A stretch of 64,000 bases of DNA from Telmatactis stephensoni (GCA_029948255.1 JALIZF010001404.1:1-64000); one strand, 5' to 3'; shown: positions 1 to 10,858, counted from the first letter of the stretch. Notes: a model not told the origin generated them from the letters alone. Program-made: numbers and translations.

Positions 1-102
1 GTTCTACCCTGCGAACAGGAGCAATTTTCCTTACGTTTCTACGAAGAGAAAGAAGAGAAGCGCGAGGAAAATTGCGGCCTCGATCCGTGCTCGCAGGGGT
101 AA
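1..102. repeat. Right part of a short inverted-repeat element
   Basis: The arms around AGGAGCAATTTTCC and GGAAAATTGCGGCC pair imperfectly, and CCTGCGAACAGG near the start is echoed by a GCTCGCAGGG end. It looks like a small MITE touching the window edge. No coding potential is seen. Confidence 0.4.
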
Positions 103-448
103 ATCAAAGATCATAAACAGAACACCGGTAACGGAATCACAATTTGAATCACTGTATCAAGTCTTTAATGCGACTAATATTGCCATTAAATACGACTCTA
201 TTGTGCTTAAAAAACTAAATGTTTGATGCCTGAAAGACTTGTTGCCATATTTGCTCAAATGCAATGCATTGTCATCGCGTAGAATCCTATTGTATGTATT
301 TCTGTTTCACTGATTGTTAATCAAAACATGAACTTCGATCTAAATATCACACGCCAAATTGTAAACAATGTTGTAGAAAGCGCGCTTAGGCATAATGATT
401 CAAAAACACTGTAAGCATCATGAAGCAATTGACTTTTTCCCAGTTATT

Positions 449-464
449 GGCTCCAAAAAGAGCT
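449..464 (-). terminator. Histone-type 3' stem-loop, degenerate copy
   Basis: Read on the minus strand the site is AGCTCTTTTTGGAGCC, a six-base stem with a four-base loop and one mispaired base. It sits downstream of the decayed C2H2 micro-gene and is followed by AAAAAGTCAATTGC. The same arrangement is seen at the intact copy near 22.5 kb. The stem mismatch fits loss of function along with the gene. Confidence 0.6.
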
Positions 465-485
465 GTTTATAAGGTCAAAGTGTAA

Positions 486-671
486 AACTACTGACCCCGA
501 TTGGGCCGGTGTTTATTGTACATGTGCCTGTAGAGAGATAGTAAAAACACAAACTCTTCGTCGCAGTAATAGCGATGACCATCTTTGAAATATTTGTGGT
601 GGAATCCTTCTAAATGCTTTCGAAGAGGTCGTTCTCTTTCAAACGTCCTCGAGCATGCTTATCTTCGGCAT
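486..671 (-). pseudogene. Decayed two-finger C2H2 micro-gene
   Basis: This stretch aligns closely to the intact C2H2 micro-gene at 22535-22750. It has lost about 25 bases that encode the first zinc-finger cysteine pair and about ten more in the linker before the second finger. The ATG-equivalent (position 671) and an upstream TATAAATAG are still recognisable. The reading frame cannot give the C-x2-C of finger one, so the copy is called a pseudogene. It keeps the divergent arrangement with the plus-strand micro-gene that starts at 853. Confidence 0.65.
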
Positions 672-852
672 CTCTGAAATACTAACGGCCGATCCTGTCG
701 CTCTACTTCTATTTATACTCAATTGGATCGGATCGGATCAGGCGAGCACAATGAGTAGTGTCCAATCATATTGCATCAAGGACTATTTCCTCAGAGGTTC
801 GCACCAAAGAACTACCTTCTGAGGTCAGTGACTGAACAGGCATCTTTTGACG
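672..852. promoter_or_regulatory. Divergent promoter between two micro-genes
   Basis: The interval carries a minus-strand TATAAATAG around 706-716, an ATTGG/CCAAT-type motif, a GGATCGGATCGGATC repeat and a plus-strand TGTCCAATCA around 760. The same block, almost base for base, lies at 22751-22929 between the intact C2H2 gene and a truncated partner. Short shared promoters with CCAAT boxes between divergent small genes are the usual arrangement of metazoan histone gene pairs. The assignment rests on motif position only. Confidence 0.55.
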
Positions 853-1240
853 ATGAGCGAAAATAGAAGCACGCCGTTATTTTCTCCTCAAGATGATCCT
901 GATGTGGGACCATTTTTAGAAGAACTTGGCGCCTTCCTAACTGGTCATCTCCATCAGTGGGACATGGTGGGTTCAAAAATGTTTACATGTTCCAAGTCTG
1001 ACTTGTAATAAGCAGTTAAAAGTTGTTATTGTTTTATAGCACAATCCAGGAGCTCTCGAATCCCGCCGACGAACGTAAGAGTCGTTAGATTATGTTTCTT
1101 GTGATTTCCAATATTAAAATCATAATATTGCAGCATGCAATTTACAATTTGATTTTTTCAACAGTAAGGAAATGCTTAGAAGAGCACGAGAGTTCGTCTA
1201 CGATGAGGCGATGGAGATGACCAGGGGCGCCAAGAAATAA
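853..1240 (+). CDS. Three-exon micro-gene with histone-type 3' end (74 aa, orphan)
   Basis: Exons 853-966, 1040-1074 and 1165-1240 join in frame with GT-AG borders to give 74 residues. The N-terminal half is acidic and hydrophobic (for example DDPDVGPFLEELGAFL). The C-terminal half is strongly basic, with RRRTKEMLRRAR, and ends in GAKK. No known domain is recognised. The ATG follows a short leader from the divergent promoter, and the stop is only 21 bases before a perfect histone-type stem-loop. The size, the basic tail and the 3' signal suggest a small nuclear or chromatin protein, but that is inference. The first five codons recur at 22930, where the copy is broken. Confidence 0.6.
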
Positions 1241-1261
1241 AAGGCCAAGACATCAAACAAC

Positions 1262-1277
1262 GGCTCTTTTAAGAGCC
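1262..1277 (+). terminator. Histone-type 3' stem-loop with downstream element
   Basis: GGCTCTTTTAAGAGCC is a perfect six-base-pair stem with a four-base loop, preceded by CAAACAAC and followed by ACCCA. This is the canonical metazoan replication-dependent histone mRNA 3' end in both stem and flanks. AAAAGTCATGAC follows about 14 bases later, in the place of a histone downstream element. An AATAAA lies near 1331, so a polyadenylated form is also possible. Confidence 0.8.
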
Positions 1278-1559
1278 ACCCAAATGCTTTAAAAGTCATG
1301 ACCTATGCTTTACTAGCAGTTTTTCAATTTAAATAAAAGGAGAATAAAACTTAGATAATTCTTTGTGTGCATCATACCAGTCAAAACTCAAAGGATAGAG
1401 GGTATTTACATGAGGCAGGTATGACGAAGTACCGGTACAGATGCGGCATGAAATGCGTTGGCATTCCTAATCTAGACAAATGATTTACTGGTAGATAAAT
1501 CGTTTATTCTTAACGAAATTTGACAAACGCCGTTTGGAAAGTTTTTTTTAGTTGTGAGT

Positions 1560-1830
1560 ACAATCAAGTTAAAGGCGCTTTGATTTCTACCTCAAAATGA
1601 GAAATTACTCAATCCTATTGAAAATTTTGACAGTCAGTAATACAATAGCCTGTGGGCCTGCCCTCGAGGAGAGGAAGGGGAGGGGCCTGATCGATCAGCG
1701 AGGCTTCCAACACCCCTACTGTGAAAATGAAATTTGAAACTAATACCTGAATCAATGAAATTCTGTTTAATCAAGTGACACGTTCTTTGATGTCCGTACC
1801 TCAAAATGAGTATTTCCAGACCAATTGATA
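1560..1830 (+). pseudogene. Tandem fragments of the GPCR 5' end
   Basis: Two stretches near 1560-1620 and 1750-1830 repeat the GPCR leader and start region, each with a CCTCAAAATGAG core like that at 2030-2042. They then lose frame. Part of this block (a GTGGGCCTGCCCTCGAGG motif) recurs at 21850-22150. The fragments record repeated local duplication of the receptor's 5' end and are not coding. Confidence 0.6.
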
Positions 1831-2037
1831 TATTACAAGGTATTTCTATTACATGTAAAAGAATAGCACCATAGAATTCCAACTATAAACGCTTCTAAAA
1901 ATTCCGACGCTATCAAATAAACGGAACGCCGGGTGCGGATCCCTTTAGTCAGGGCTCCCAGCTGTCAATCAACGTAATTTTGGTGACATTCAGTTGTGAG
2001 TCAAGCCGCACCATCGTGCTTTGTTACTCGCCTCAAA

Positions 2038-2949
2038 ATGAGTAATTATACCAATAGAACACTAGACGCAAGAAAATGTCTACTTCCATTGGAGCACGGC
2101 GTTGCTCTGATAGTGTTGAACGTCATCGCCAGTATTTTTGGCAGTATCGGCAATTTGTTTGTTTGTGCCACGATTTACACTACAACTAGACTCCAAACTT
2201 TATCGAGTTTCTTTCTGATAAGTTTGGCTGTAGCTGACCTCCTAGTCACCGTGGTTGCCCAGCCTCTTCTTGTTGCTTTCCTTGGAGCCAGTCTTGGAGG
2301 TACTTGCCTTGATTTAGTAGAGTTACTGTTTAGACGTGTTACCAATGTTTTATGGTCAGCGTCAGTGCTTCATCTATGCTTCATAAGTGTAGACAGATGC
2401 TTGCTCATAACGAAGCCCCATTCATTCAAAAGAATAATGACAAAGACAAGATCACGCATCATGCTCCTTATATGTTGGACCATTCCAACAATCTATGGTC
2501 TTCTAGAAGTAACAGCTGGTGAGAAAGTTGCATTTGACTTTATCTTACCTATCATTATTATGGGATTAACAGTTTTTACAATTGGCTTTGGCGTTACTTA
2601 TAAAAGTTACTTGGCGAAAAAGTTTCGGGTGACCGATTCCACTGAACAGGATTTGGCAATTCCAAACCATGAAAAGCGTCTGTTTGTCGCTACCTCGATA
2701 ATTTCGTCGCTTTTTATTGTATCATGGCTGCCGGTTCTTTTCATAAGACAAGAGCACGGCCGGAACTTCTGGGCTACCAAAATTGCAGCTTTCAGCTGGG
2801 GGTGGACGCTTTCCATCTGCGGTCCGGCAGTAAACCCATGGGTTTACTGCCTGGTAGTTCAGGAGTTCCGCGCCGCCTATAAACGGCTGATTTTGTGCAC
2901 AGAACGCCAATCCCTGTACAATGAAGAGACTGAAACACTCAATGAATAG
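2038..2949 (+). CDS. Class A (rhodopsin-like) GPCR, single exon
   Basis: This is an uninterrupted 303-residue seven-helix receptor. TM1 (about 21-47) has GN, TM2 has LAVAD (63-67), and TM3 has Cys90 at its outer end with DRC (119-121) in place of DRY. TM6 has SWLP where CWxP is usual, and TM7 has NPWVY (266-270). NYT and NRT near the N-terminus are glycosylation sites. The second extracellular loop appears to have no cysteine, so the usual TM3-loop disulfide is missing. An in-frame GTG lies upstream, but the ATG at 2038 begins a normal N-terminus. The ligand cannot be told. Single-exon divergent rhodopsin-like receptors are typical of lineage-expanded cnidarian families. Confidence 0.9.
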   Translation: MSNYTNRTLDARKCLLPLEHGVALIVLNVIASIFGSIGNLFVCATIYTTTRLQTLSSFFLISLAVADLLVTVVAQPLLVAFLGASLGGTCLDLVELLFRRVTNVLWSASVLHLCFISVDRCLLITKPHSFKRIMTKTRSRIMLLICWTIPTIYGLLEVTAGEKVAFDFILPIIIMGLTVFTIGFGVTYKSYLAKKFRVTDSTEQDLAIPNHEKRLFVATSIISSLFIVSWLPVLFIRQEHGRNFWATKIAAFSWGWTLSICGPAVNPWVYCLVVQEFRAAYKRLILCTERQSLYNEETETLNE

Positions 2950-2956
2950 GATGCAT

Positions 2957-3220
2957 GATTGACAATTACGCACAGCTGCTGGTGCCGAAGATTTATATTG
3001 AACTGTTTCTGCATGTTAGTATCAAAAACTATTCATGCATTACCATTATCTTTGAAGTGCGACCTTGGAAACTGTATTCAGACGGACGTCATTGACAATT
3101 ACACACGGCTGCTGGTGCCGAAGATTTATATTGAACTGTTTCTGTTAGTATCAAAAACTATTCCTGCATTACCATTATCTTTGAAGTGCGACCTTGGAAA
3201 CTGTATTCAGACGGACGTCA
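2957..3220 (+). repeat. Tandem duplication of a ~131-base unit
   Basis: The unit beginning ATTGACAATTACGCACAGCT occurs twice in succession, with a 3-4 base indel and a few substitutions. It lies directly behind the GPCR stop and before the 1 kb direct repeat. It contains no supported gene. Confidence 0.8.
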
Positions 3221-4283
3221 ATCAAATTACTCGACAGATTACGATTCCCAAGGAAAAAATGCCTCGAATTTACAATAAAAGTTATTTATACTCTTACAAT
3301 TTATATTTGTCTGAACTTTCCTTCAATTTTGGGTAAAATGTATACCCCGTTCAAGACAGCAGGGCCAAAAACCATACCCTATCCAGCGGCACATACCCGT
3401 ATAGCAAATATATGGGAGTACCCCCCCCCCCGTATAGCAAATATATGGGAGTACCCCCCCCCCGGGATAAACACGCGAAAGTTTGGGAGAAGTCGAGAGT
3501 GTAGACTTAAACTGTGTAACCTGAGAACCAGTGTGACGCGGGCATTCGGTTTGAAAAGCTTTTGCCAAAGAAGGTGTAAAACCGAAATGAGCTTGACACA
3601 AATACTTATTTTATCAATAGGAAAGGAACAATATTTTTCCTTGTTCTAATTATTGACCAAGGAAAAAATCGTTATTTACCTGTTCCCTTGTTCTATAGCA
3701 CTTTTAATATCAATCTTTTATCTAATAAAAGGTCGATAAGGTACTATAAATGAATAATCATTTATTGCAAAGATATACCTATTTCAAAAAAGGTTGTCGT
3801 ATGAGAGGTCTCAAGTCTACGCGACTAGACCGAAAGGGAGTATGGGTAGTTGCAAAATTTCCCTCTCTTTTTAGCATTGGTCTCGATTTTTGCATCAGCA
3901 AATGAATTTTTTTGATGTATTAGGTCATGAAAAGCTGCAGTTGAATTATGGTGTGGATATTTGTGTGATTTTAAGGTGGCCCGTACCTATTAATTTGAGT
4001 TTGTTGGGCATGAATTTCAATCGCGTCCTTTTACATCAAAACCTTAATTTGTCCGATTTCTGAGAAAGTTGCAGCCATTTGTCTACAAGCCTTGAAATCT
4101 ATACCGGTAATGATTTTTCTGCGAATTAGATCAAGTAATTCGAGATATCAGACGATTTTTAAAAATGGCTTTTTGAGAAAAATTGGTCATAAATCCAAAA
4201 TTCCAAGGTGAATTTTTTTCCTATTTCGTCAATCAAGTATAAAGGCATAGAGGACTACATACAACATGTATCGCGCCAATTAG
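3221..4283 (+). repeat. 1 kb interspersed direct repeat, copy 1
   Basis: The block from ATCAAATTACTCGACAG to CGCGCCAATTAG is nearly identical to 9669-10703. The flanks differ abruptly on both sides, so the borders are sharp. Copy 1 carries two CGTATAGCAAATATATGGGA-plus-poly-C units where copy 2 has one. It contains the ATACCTATTTCAAAAAAGG terminus also seen near 32.3 kb. No plausible protein is encoded, so it is treated as a non-autonomous repeat. Confidence 0.8.
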
Positions 4284-4309
4284 AAATTACCTCATGTGGC
4301 AAACTGAGA

Positions 4310-4565
4310 AATAGAAGACCTGTCACGCTAGGCCGTAAACCGTCTGGCGTGACGTATGTACAGTGTACAGAATTTTCAGATTTGGGAGCTAAATGGTTCG
4401 GATTTGGTGTCCTTGTTTTACTTACAAAGGACACCAGTTAGTTATTTAGGGCTGGAACTAATTATTAACAATTTTGGTTGGTGTCTGGCGCGGCTCAGTG
4501 TCGAGATAAAAATTCTGCCTGTACATTTGTGTACTCCGCCCGCCAGTCACGAGAACGAAGAACGG
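4310..4565 (+). repeat. Fragment related to the long inverted-repeat arms
   Basis: TGTCACGCTAGGCCG and the GTACATTTGTGTACTCC...CCAGTCACG stretch resemble, with divergence, parts of the long inverted-repeat arms near 12.94-13.17 kb and 46.85-47.05 kb. It is an older, shorter copy of the same repeat material. Confidence 0.45.
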
Positions 4566-4681
4566 GCTGTTCTCAACAGCGCAAATTCTCTGACACTACT
4601 CTTACTCTCTCTCATGATCTATTTACAACTTTTGGTTGCGTCTAAGAAAACAATGGATTTTTTCACGCTTCAAAAGGTTTA

Positions 4682-4912
4682 AGGCGCTGTTACACTGTGC
4701 AATTTTTCCAGCAACTTGTCTCGCAACGGCGTTTCAAAACAAGTTGCAGAGAAAATTATGGCAATATTTATATTTATATTACTTGCAATATTTTTGGTCA
4801 ATTGCTGGGGAAAATTGCACAGTGTAACAGCGCCATAATTTTCTCTGCAACTTGTTTTGAAATGCCGTTGCGAGACAAGTTGCTGGAAAAATTGCACAGT
4901 GTAACAGCGCCT
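4682..4912. mobile_element. MITE with GGCGCTGTTACACTG ends, TTA target duplication
   Basis: Inverted termini of about 45 bases (GGCGCTGTTACACTGTGCAA and its complement) are flanked by TTA on each side, a three-base duplication of the kind made by PIF/Harbinger transposases. A third internal copy of the terminus near 4812-4840 shows a nested or rearranged arm. A fragment of the same family lies at 16360-16412. Confidence 0.75.
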
Positions 4913-4915
4913 TTA

Positions 4916-5796
4916 GGTCTGGCGAGGTTCGGCGGTCATTGTCGATTCACCGTATGTTGCTCGTGATTAGGCAATGAAAACTAAAACGTCCCCATTACCA
5001 GGGGAGTAGGTAGATTTCGTCTAAGTCGCCCGAGACTTCAGATCCCCGTCCCCACCGGACTAAGTAAATGCTTGACTTGTCGAAGACGACGGATATAAAA
5101 TTCGAATAAAATCTTCAACAGACTTGTCAAATAAATGTTTCGTGCTGTCTCTCACACTAAAAAGTTTCCGACTTCGGGCTTTAATGCGATTTTAGTTTGT
5201 TTATTATAAGTCAAATCCTGAGCCCTTGCTTGCTTGCTTGCCGTGTCACAGCATTCACGATGTCAGTGTATAGTGCGATTTCGATTTTTGCTCAAACGAT
5301 TTTTAAAAACAATTCATAAACAAACTTTTGGGCTTGATATAATAGATAAGTTTTAGAGATCTGTAAGTCAAGGAGTTTGTTTACAAAAATGAATTGTATG
5401 ATGACGAGCGAAAACCCGATACAACAAGTTGTAGACATTACGCTGATTTTTGATTTTTTACCTCATCCAAAATCTAACTTGGTCTTTAAAAGAATGTATA
5501 TATTTATCGGCTTTTAAATTGTATAAGTTTCAAGTTGTGTCTCTACACTTGCTTGGGAGCGTGGCAGAAAAGGATCGCAAAAACAAATACGCCAGAAGTG
5601 TTTACAAACAGTCAGTCTGTAAATGTGAGATGTGAAAAATAAAACAATCTTGAATCTCGAATCTTGAAATCTTTATTTATTTTTATTACAACACTTTGTA
5701 ATTATTTACAGAAACTACAGAAAACTACAGAAACGTTTTATTACAAAATACAAATTTATCCTTTCTTTTGATTAAAGTTGTCTAAAACTGAGAAGA
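4916..5796. other. Intergenic stretch, no gene seen
   Basis: No exon-like open frame with splice signals is visible. An AATAAA lies near 5638-5643 on the plus strand, and A/T-rich spacer runs up to the 3' end of the phosphatase gene. Confidence 0.5.
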
Positions 5797-6537
5797 TCAA
5801 ATATTTCGTTCAAGGTCTAAGAGCTGAATCATGAAATTAAAATTTGGAGAAATGTTTGTTTTTTTAAGCTTTACAAAATCAAATGATTTCTCCATCGACC
5901 ACTTGTTGCTAGTCATTATGTAACCAATGATTATGGTGGCTGACCTTGAAATGCCTGCTTTGCAGTGTACCAATACACTGGAGCCCTTGGTTCTTCCTCT
6001 GTCTAAAAAAGATACAGTTTTATCAATTAGATAGTTATTTTCGTTATTTATACGCACACATGTAACGAGCATTAACATGGCAGTGTTAAGTTACGAGAGT
6101 ATAACGTTTTGTGCAGCCGGGTTACTCAAAATACTGAGATTTTGAATAATTGTGAACCCAAACACTAAAATGAGAACTTTATCAAAACTTCAACTTCGAC
6201 TTTGATAATAATATCAATTAAGCTAGGAAATTCAAAACTACATACCGATGAATGAAAAGGCATCTTTAAAGAATGGACTCAAGTCTTCCTCGAGGCTGTC
6301 AGCTATAGGGACGTTCTTGTACATGAGCATGTCTTGAAAAGCATTAGCTTGGTTGTGAGTCATATTAAGGATATGCGAAATTCCATGTTTCTGAAGCAAT
6401 GAAAAGTCTGAAGCTGCCTTTTCGGTTCCAAGGTAAAGTCGTGGCAGAATTTCAAATAGATCGTCATGTTCGTGAGCCATGGCGACGCGACTAAAAACTG
6501 ACGAAAGTGACGCAAATATATCTCTTGGGTTGTGCAT
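5797..6537 (-). CDS. Atypical dual-specificity phosphatase (DUSP-like), two exons
   Basis: Exon 1 (6246-6537) and exon 2 (5797-6002) join in frame to give 165 residues. The N-terminal part has LFEILPRLYLGTEKAA, the usual opening of a DSP fold, followed by HGISHILNMTH. After a conserved-type general-acid loop region (DSLEEDLSPFF), exon 2 supplies the P-loop HCKAGISRSAT with the catalytic Cys and Arg, then the closing helices to ERNI. The length fits a small DSP without a MAPK-binding domain. The substrate is not determinable; phospho-Ser/Thr/Tyr proteins are expected. The intron lies just before the catalytic loop. Confidence 0.88.
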
Positions 6538-6953
6538 ATTTTATTTGACATCTCGCAAAACAAGAAAGGTGCAAGATCCGGTAACTTGTTGTTATCCTTC
6601 TCGGAAGCTGGGTTAATCAACCGGCATAACAAGTTGTTTGACAAATTTTTATAACTGAGTTAAAGACTGACTGCACTACAGTTCTAAGCGGTATAATCGA
6701 TATTTTACACTAGCCGGCTTAGAAATCGTACTATAAACATTCGATTTGGTAGTAAATATGCTTGTTTAAAAAGTTTATAAAGTTTGAAATATTCGAGAAG
6801 TTCACGGTGTGTTTTGCTTCCTGTAGTTCCAACTTGTAGCTTGTGATCTCGGTTTTTTGTCATGGTTGCTGAGGAGTTTTAGCATGACTTTTTAAATTGA
6901 TTTCCGTTATAACGTCCTTGGCCTGGCCCAGCGACTATCTCCTATTACAACGT

Positions 6954-7020
6954 GTGCAGAGCTGTTGTGAAAGTGAGTGCAATCAGATTGCACTCACTTT
7001 CACAACTGACAGCTCTGTGC
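6954..7020. repeat. Near-perfect 67-base hairpin
   Basis: GTGCAGAGCTGTTGTGAAAG pairs with its complement, with TGCAATCAGATTGCA at the turn and a three-base insertion in one arm. The hairpin lies between the divergent phosphatase and tail-anchored genes. It may be a MITE core or a folded regulatory element. Confidence 0.65.
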
Positions 7021-7323
7021 TAGCCGGTCATAATCTCTTCATAAAAAGGTAAGCTAACCAGTTTTTTACTAATATAGAATAAGACAGATAGACACAGAAT
7101 TCCAAAAGTTGACACCTATTTACATTGAAGCTGAGTAGGTAGTCAAACTTTATAAATCAAGCAGTAAGTAACTTTGGATGAGACAGATAAGAATAACATT
7201 AATTCAAGTTCTTTTGCAATAAGAATTCACTGCTATAAAATAATGGAATAAATATGGTAAAATGGTTTTGAAATTGCAAAGTTAAATCTCTATTTCTGTT
7301 TGTGTATTTCAGCTATTTCAAGT

Positions 7324-9345
7324 ATGGACAGAGATTCCGGAATAGAGGATATGTTTGAGGGGTAAGACACAATTGGCATTTAAAATGGTTCGCCATGCAC
7401 TGTTCGGCATGACAGCAGTGTTTGGCAGAAAGCCTTTCCAACAAATCGAGAAAATCGCCTTTAGGAAATCTAGTCTTATTTTGAATGGAAATACTGTGCT
7501 AAGCACCTCTGTGAGCTGAACAAACTTGAACAGGGGCGGTAAGGGGTTTTCTCGTGAAGCCGTGAAGACCCTTTTTAATTCTTCGTGAACCGTGATCAGA
7601 GAAAAATAAAAGCCGTGAATCGTGCGTCAGCCCACGGTCGTGACCCGTGAAAATCAATGTATTTTTTGCGATAATCGTGAAACATTGCTGTTTTTCCACG
7701 TGAATCGTGACTTCTGTTAGTTAAGGAACAGATCAACAATTATCCGTTGTCAATTAAAAACTAGAGAAGAGGTCAGAGGTGTCACGATAACAGCGTCGTT
7801 CAGCAATCTTGTTAAAAATCCAATTTATCCTGTTAGTGATACTTGAGACCAGGAATTCATACCCAGGTCTTCTTTGACCTGTTTGACCAGTTTTATACGT
7901 TGGCTATCTACTGTATCACAGGTATCAGGTGTCCGGCAATTATTAAACGCGTTATATATAATTTGGTTTGAGAAAGTTTTTTACTTCGTGAATCGTGAAA
8001 ACCAAAAATTAATTTTCGTGAAACGTTCTACCCGTTTTTAGAAACTCGTGAATTGTGCCGAGACCCCCCCCCCCCCCCCCCCCTTACCGCCCCTGCTTGA
8101 ATAAGGACATCTTGTCACGTTAGGGTAAACGCAGCTTTATAATAAATAGTATACTCTTAATATAATCAAAATAATAGTATTTTGTAATTAGAATCTGTAT
8201 TTACTGAATAATAGTGTATGTCACTGAACCAGAGGTGACACACACTGTTCCGGATTATTTACACACACTACTAGTCAGTAAATACAGACTGATAAATATT
8301 ACGTTTTGATTTTGTTTAATGTTTCAAGTACATCAAATAACTAAACGACATGCAGTCAAAGCTTTTGCCAAAAATGTTGAGGAAATAGCAATGAGCGCTT
8401 AATAATGGTTGGGTTCACACTTCAATCGGACTTGAGATTATTTTGTGTGTGAACGGCTCATCAAGGCCAATTTCAAGTCAGTCTTGAAATCCATGGGAAA
8501 GCGGCATTTTCAAAAGATTTCTGTCTGACTTCAAGTCAGATGAAAACATGACTTAGCTCCGACTTGAAACAACTTTTTGACAGGTCGTCACTATTTGTGT
8601 ACTAGACAATTGTCACTCAAGTCAGACTTGTCTTTCAAGTCAGACTTGTGAGTAATATGACTTGAGTCCAATTAGGGGTCCTAGTGTGAACCCAACCAAT
8701 ATCTATGTTGGTATGGTCAGTTTCCGTCACATTTCAGCACAGAATCGTTCAAATCTTCAAATCACTTAGGTCACTTTTAGAGCAATAATTTACTGTATTT
8801 CAAGCTTAAGAGATCTCTAGAACGAATTTGGGCGACGTTTTTAAGAAGAGAGATAATTGCAACCGTGACTGCTTCATAATATTTCGTATTATTTTACAGA
8901 GTAATGGAAATGCGAGACAATGAAAGACAACATCAAAGAGCCGAAATCCAGGAGTTAGAAGAGGTAGTTGTGGTTTTTTTGACGTAGGGAAAATCATGCG
9001 ATTGGGTGGTATGCTAGATTAGCAAAAGAAATGTTTCAGGCTGGGCTATACAGCTAACTCAATGTTAAGGTACTTTGCAGGCACAAAAAATGTAAAAAGA
9101 TAAAAGATGTATATGAATGCAAAAATAAACATACATTGTATTGTATTATTGTATTTTAACACCCAAGCACCATTACATTGCTCCGTAACATAAGTGAACA
9201 TGATTATTATGTTTTTACTTTCTAGGAGCTAGCAAGAGAAAGGCAAAAAAGGAAAACGGCACAAGAATTAATTTGGTTGTTTTTGTTTGTCTTCATAAGC
9301 TTCATAATTTTCGCCATTATTATTGTGCTTTTGATTTATTTATAA
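7324..9345 (+). CDS. Tail-anchored micropeptide, three exons (73 aa)
   Basis: Exons 7324-7361, 8900-8963 and 9226-9345 join in frame; TTTCAG at about 7312 suggests a spliced leader exon upstream. The product begins MDRDSGIEDMFEG, continues as a charged helix (about 14-47, rich in E, Q, R and K) and ends in one long hydrophobic segment of about 22-25 residues. That segment finishes at the last residue, LLIYL. This is the layout of a tail-anchored membrane protein with a cytosolic N-terminus. No family is recognised. Intron phases (2 then 0) and the 64-base middle exon equal those of the gene at 43454-45846, so the two look like ancient paralogues despite little sequence identity. Confidence 0.7.
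7531..8095. mobile_element. Non-autonomous element of GTGAATCGTGAA words, 6-base TSD
   Basis: Termini CAGGGGCGGTAAGG and its complement bound the element, with CTTGAA on both sides as a six-base target duplication. The CAGGG ends suggest mobilisation by a hAT-type transposase. The interior is largely an array of degenerate CGTGAATCGTGAA-like words, and a poly-C run precedes the right end. It lies in intron 1 of the tail-anchored gene. Confidence 0.8.
8170..8295. repeat. Imperfect palindrome
   Basis: TCTGTATTTACTGAATAATA and its approximate complement (ACTAGTCAGTAAATACAGA) flank an internal GTGTATGTCACTG / GGTGACACACACT pair. It is probably an old MITE inside intron 1. Confidence 0.55.
8404..8699. 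mobile_element. MITE with TGGTTGGGTTCACACT ends
   Basis: TGGTTGGGTTCACACT at the left is matched by AGTGTGAACCCAACCA at the right. The interior is rich in GACTTGAAGTCAGA-type words in both orientations, giving a multi-hairpin element of about 295 bases in the first intron of the tail-anchored gene. Confidence 0.75.
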
Positions 9346-9668
9346 TTTATTAATCATGACTCCCACATGCAAATCAACATTAGATCTAATTTATTTGTAA
9401 TTCAGTAAAAATTTATGTATTTGTATTTCTGTATGTATTTCTGTTTTAGAGCCATTAAATGTACATATATTCTATCGTCTATCACGACTAATTTTCTTTG
9501 AAAGGCACAATGAACATTAAGGACTGTTTCTCTTGCAGTGCTTGAATTGTTCAGTTATTGTTATGATGACTTTGACAATTAGCTGGCTCGTAAACCTCTC
9601 AGTATAAACCAGATATAACGTACATGCCAATGCATGACTTTTCACTGCCTGAGTTCAATTATTCTTCG

Positions 9669-10703
9669 ATCAAATTACTCGACAGATTACGATTCCCAAG
9701 GAAAAAATGCCTCGAATTTACAATAAAAGTTATTTATACTCTTACAATTTATATTTGTCTGAACTTTCCTTCAATTTTGGGTAAAATGTATACCCCGTTC
9801 AAGACAGCAGGGCCAAAAACCATACCCTATCCAGCGGCACATACCCGTATAGCAAATATATGGGAGTACCCCCCCCCCCCCCCCCGGGATAAACACGCGG
9901 GAAAGTTTGGGAGAAGTCGAGAGTGTAGACTTAAACTGTGTAACCTGAGAACCAGTGTGACGCGGGCATTCGGTTTGAAAAGCTTTTGCCAAAGAAGGTG
10001 TAAAACCGAAATGAGCTTGACACAAATACTTATTTTATCAATAGGAAAGGAACAACATTTTTCCTTGTTCTAATTATTGACCAAGGAAAAAATCGTTATT
10101 TACCTGTTCCCTTGTTCTATAGCACTTTTAATATCAATCTTTTATCTAATAAAAGGTCGATAAGGTACTATAAATGAATAATCATTTATTGCAAAGATAT
10201 ACCTATTTCAAAAAAGGTTGTCGTATGAGAGGTCTCAAGTCTACGCGACTAGACCGAAAGGGAGTATGGGTAGTTGCAAAATTTCCCTCTCTTTTTAGCA
10301 TTGGTCTCGATTTTAGCATCAGCAAATGAAATTTTTTGATGTATTAGGTCATGAAAAGCTGCAGTTGAATTATGGTGTGGATATTTGTGTGATTTTAAGG
10401 TGGCCCGTACCTATTAATTTGTTTGTTGGGCATGAATTTCAATCGCGTCCTTTTACATTAAAACCTTGTCCGATTTCTGAGAAAGTTGCAGCCATTTGTC
10501 TACAAGCCTTGAAATTTATACCGGTAATGATTTTTCTGCGAATTAGATCAAGTAATTCGAGATATCAGACGATTTTTAAAAATGGCTTTTTGAGAAAAAT
10601 TGGTCATAAATCCAAAATTATTCCAAGGTGAATTTTTTTCCTATTTCGTCAATCAAGTATAAAGGCATAGAGGACTACATACAACATGTATCGCGCCAAT
10701 TAG
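9669..10703 (+). repeat. 1 kb interspersed direct repeat, copy 2
   Basis: This copy is nearly identical to 3221-4283. It has one CGTATAGCAAATATATGGGA unit against two, a longer poly-C run, and small indels. The high identity suggests recent movement or gene conversion. Confidence 0.8.
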
Positions 10704-10734
10704 TGCCTTAGAAGTTGCGATACAAAATTTAATT

Positions 10735-10858
10735 ATATAGCTGCCTCTAAATCACATATTGCCAACAGATAGATTTTTCTTTAATTTTGGTTGACTGTCC
10801 AATTTTTCTTAAATTGGACACTTGAAATTGGACAGTTTACATTTAGAGGCAGCTATAT
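10735..10858. repeat. Hairpin: ATATAGCTGCCTCTAAAT arms
   Basis: ATATAGCTGCCTCTAAAT and its exact complement enclose about 90 bases with an inner GTCCAATTT / AAATTGGAC pairing. It is the first of three adjacent foldback units. Confidence 0.75.

Noticed and set aside
3194..3649. 151-codon frame also found at 9624-10073
   Set aside because: The frame crosses poly-C runs of different length in the two copies of the 1 kb repeat and has no recognisable domain. It is treated as repeat sequence.
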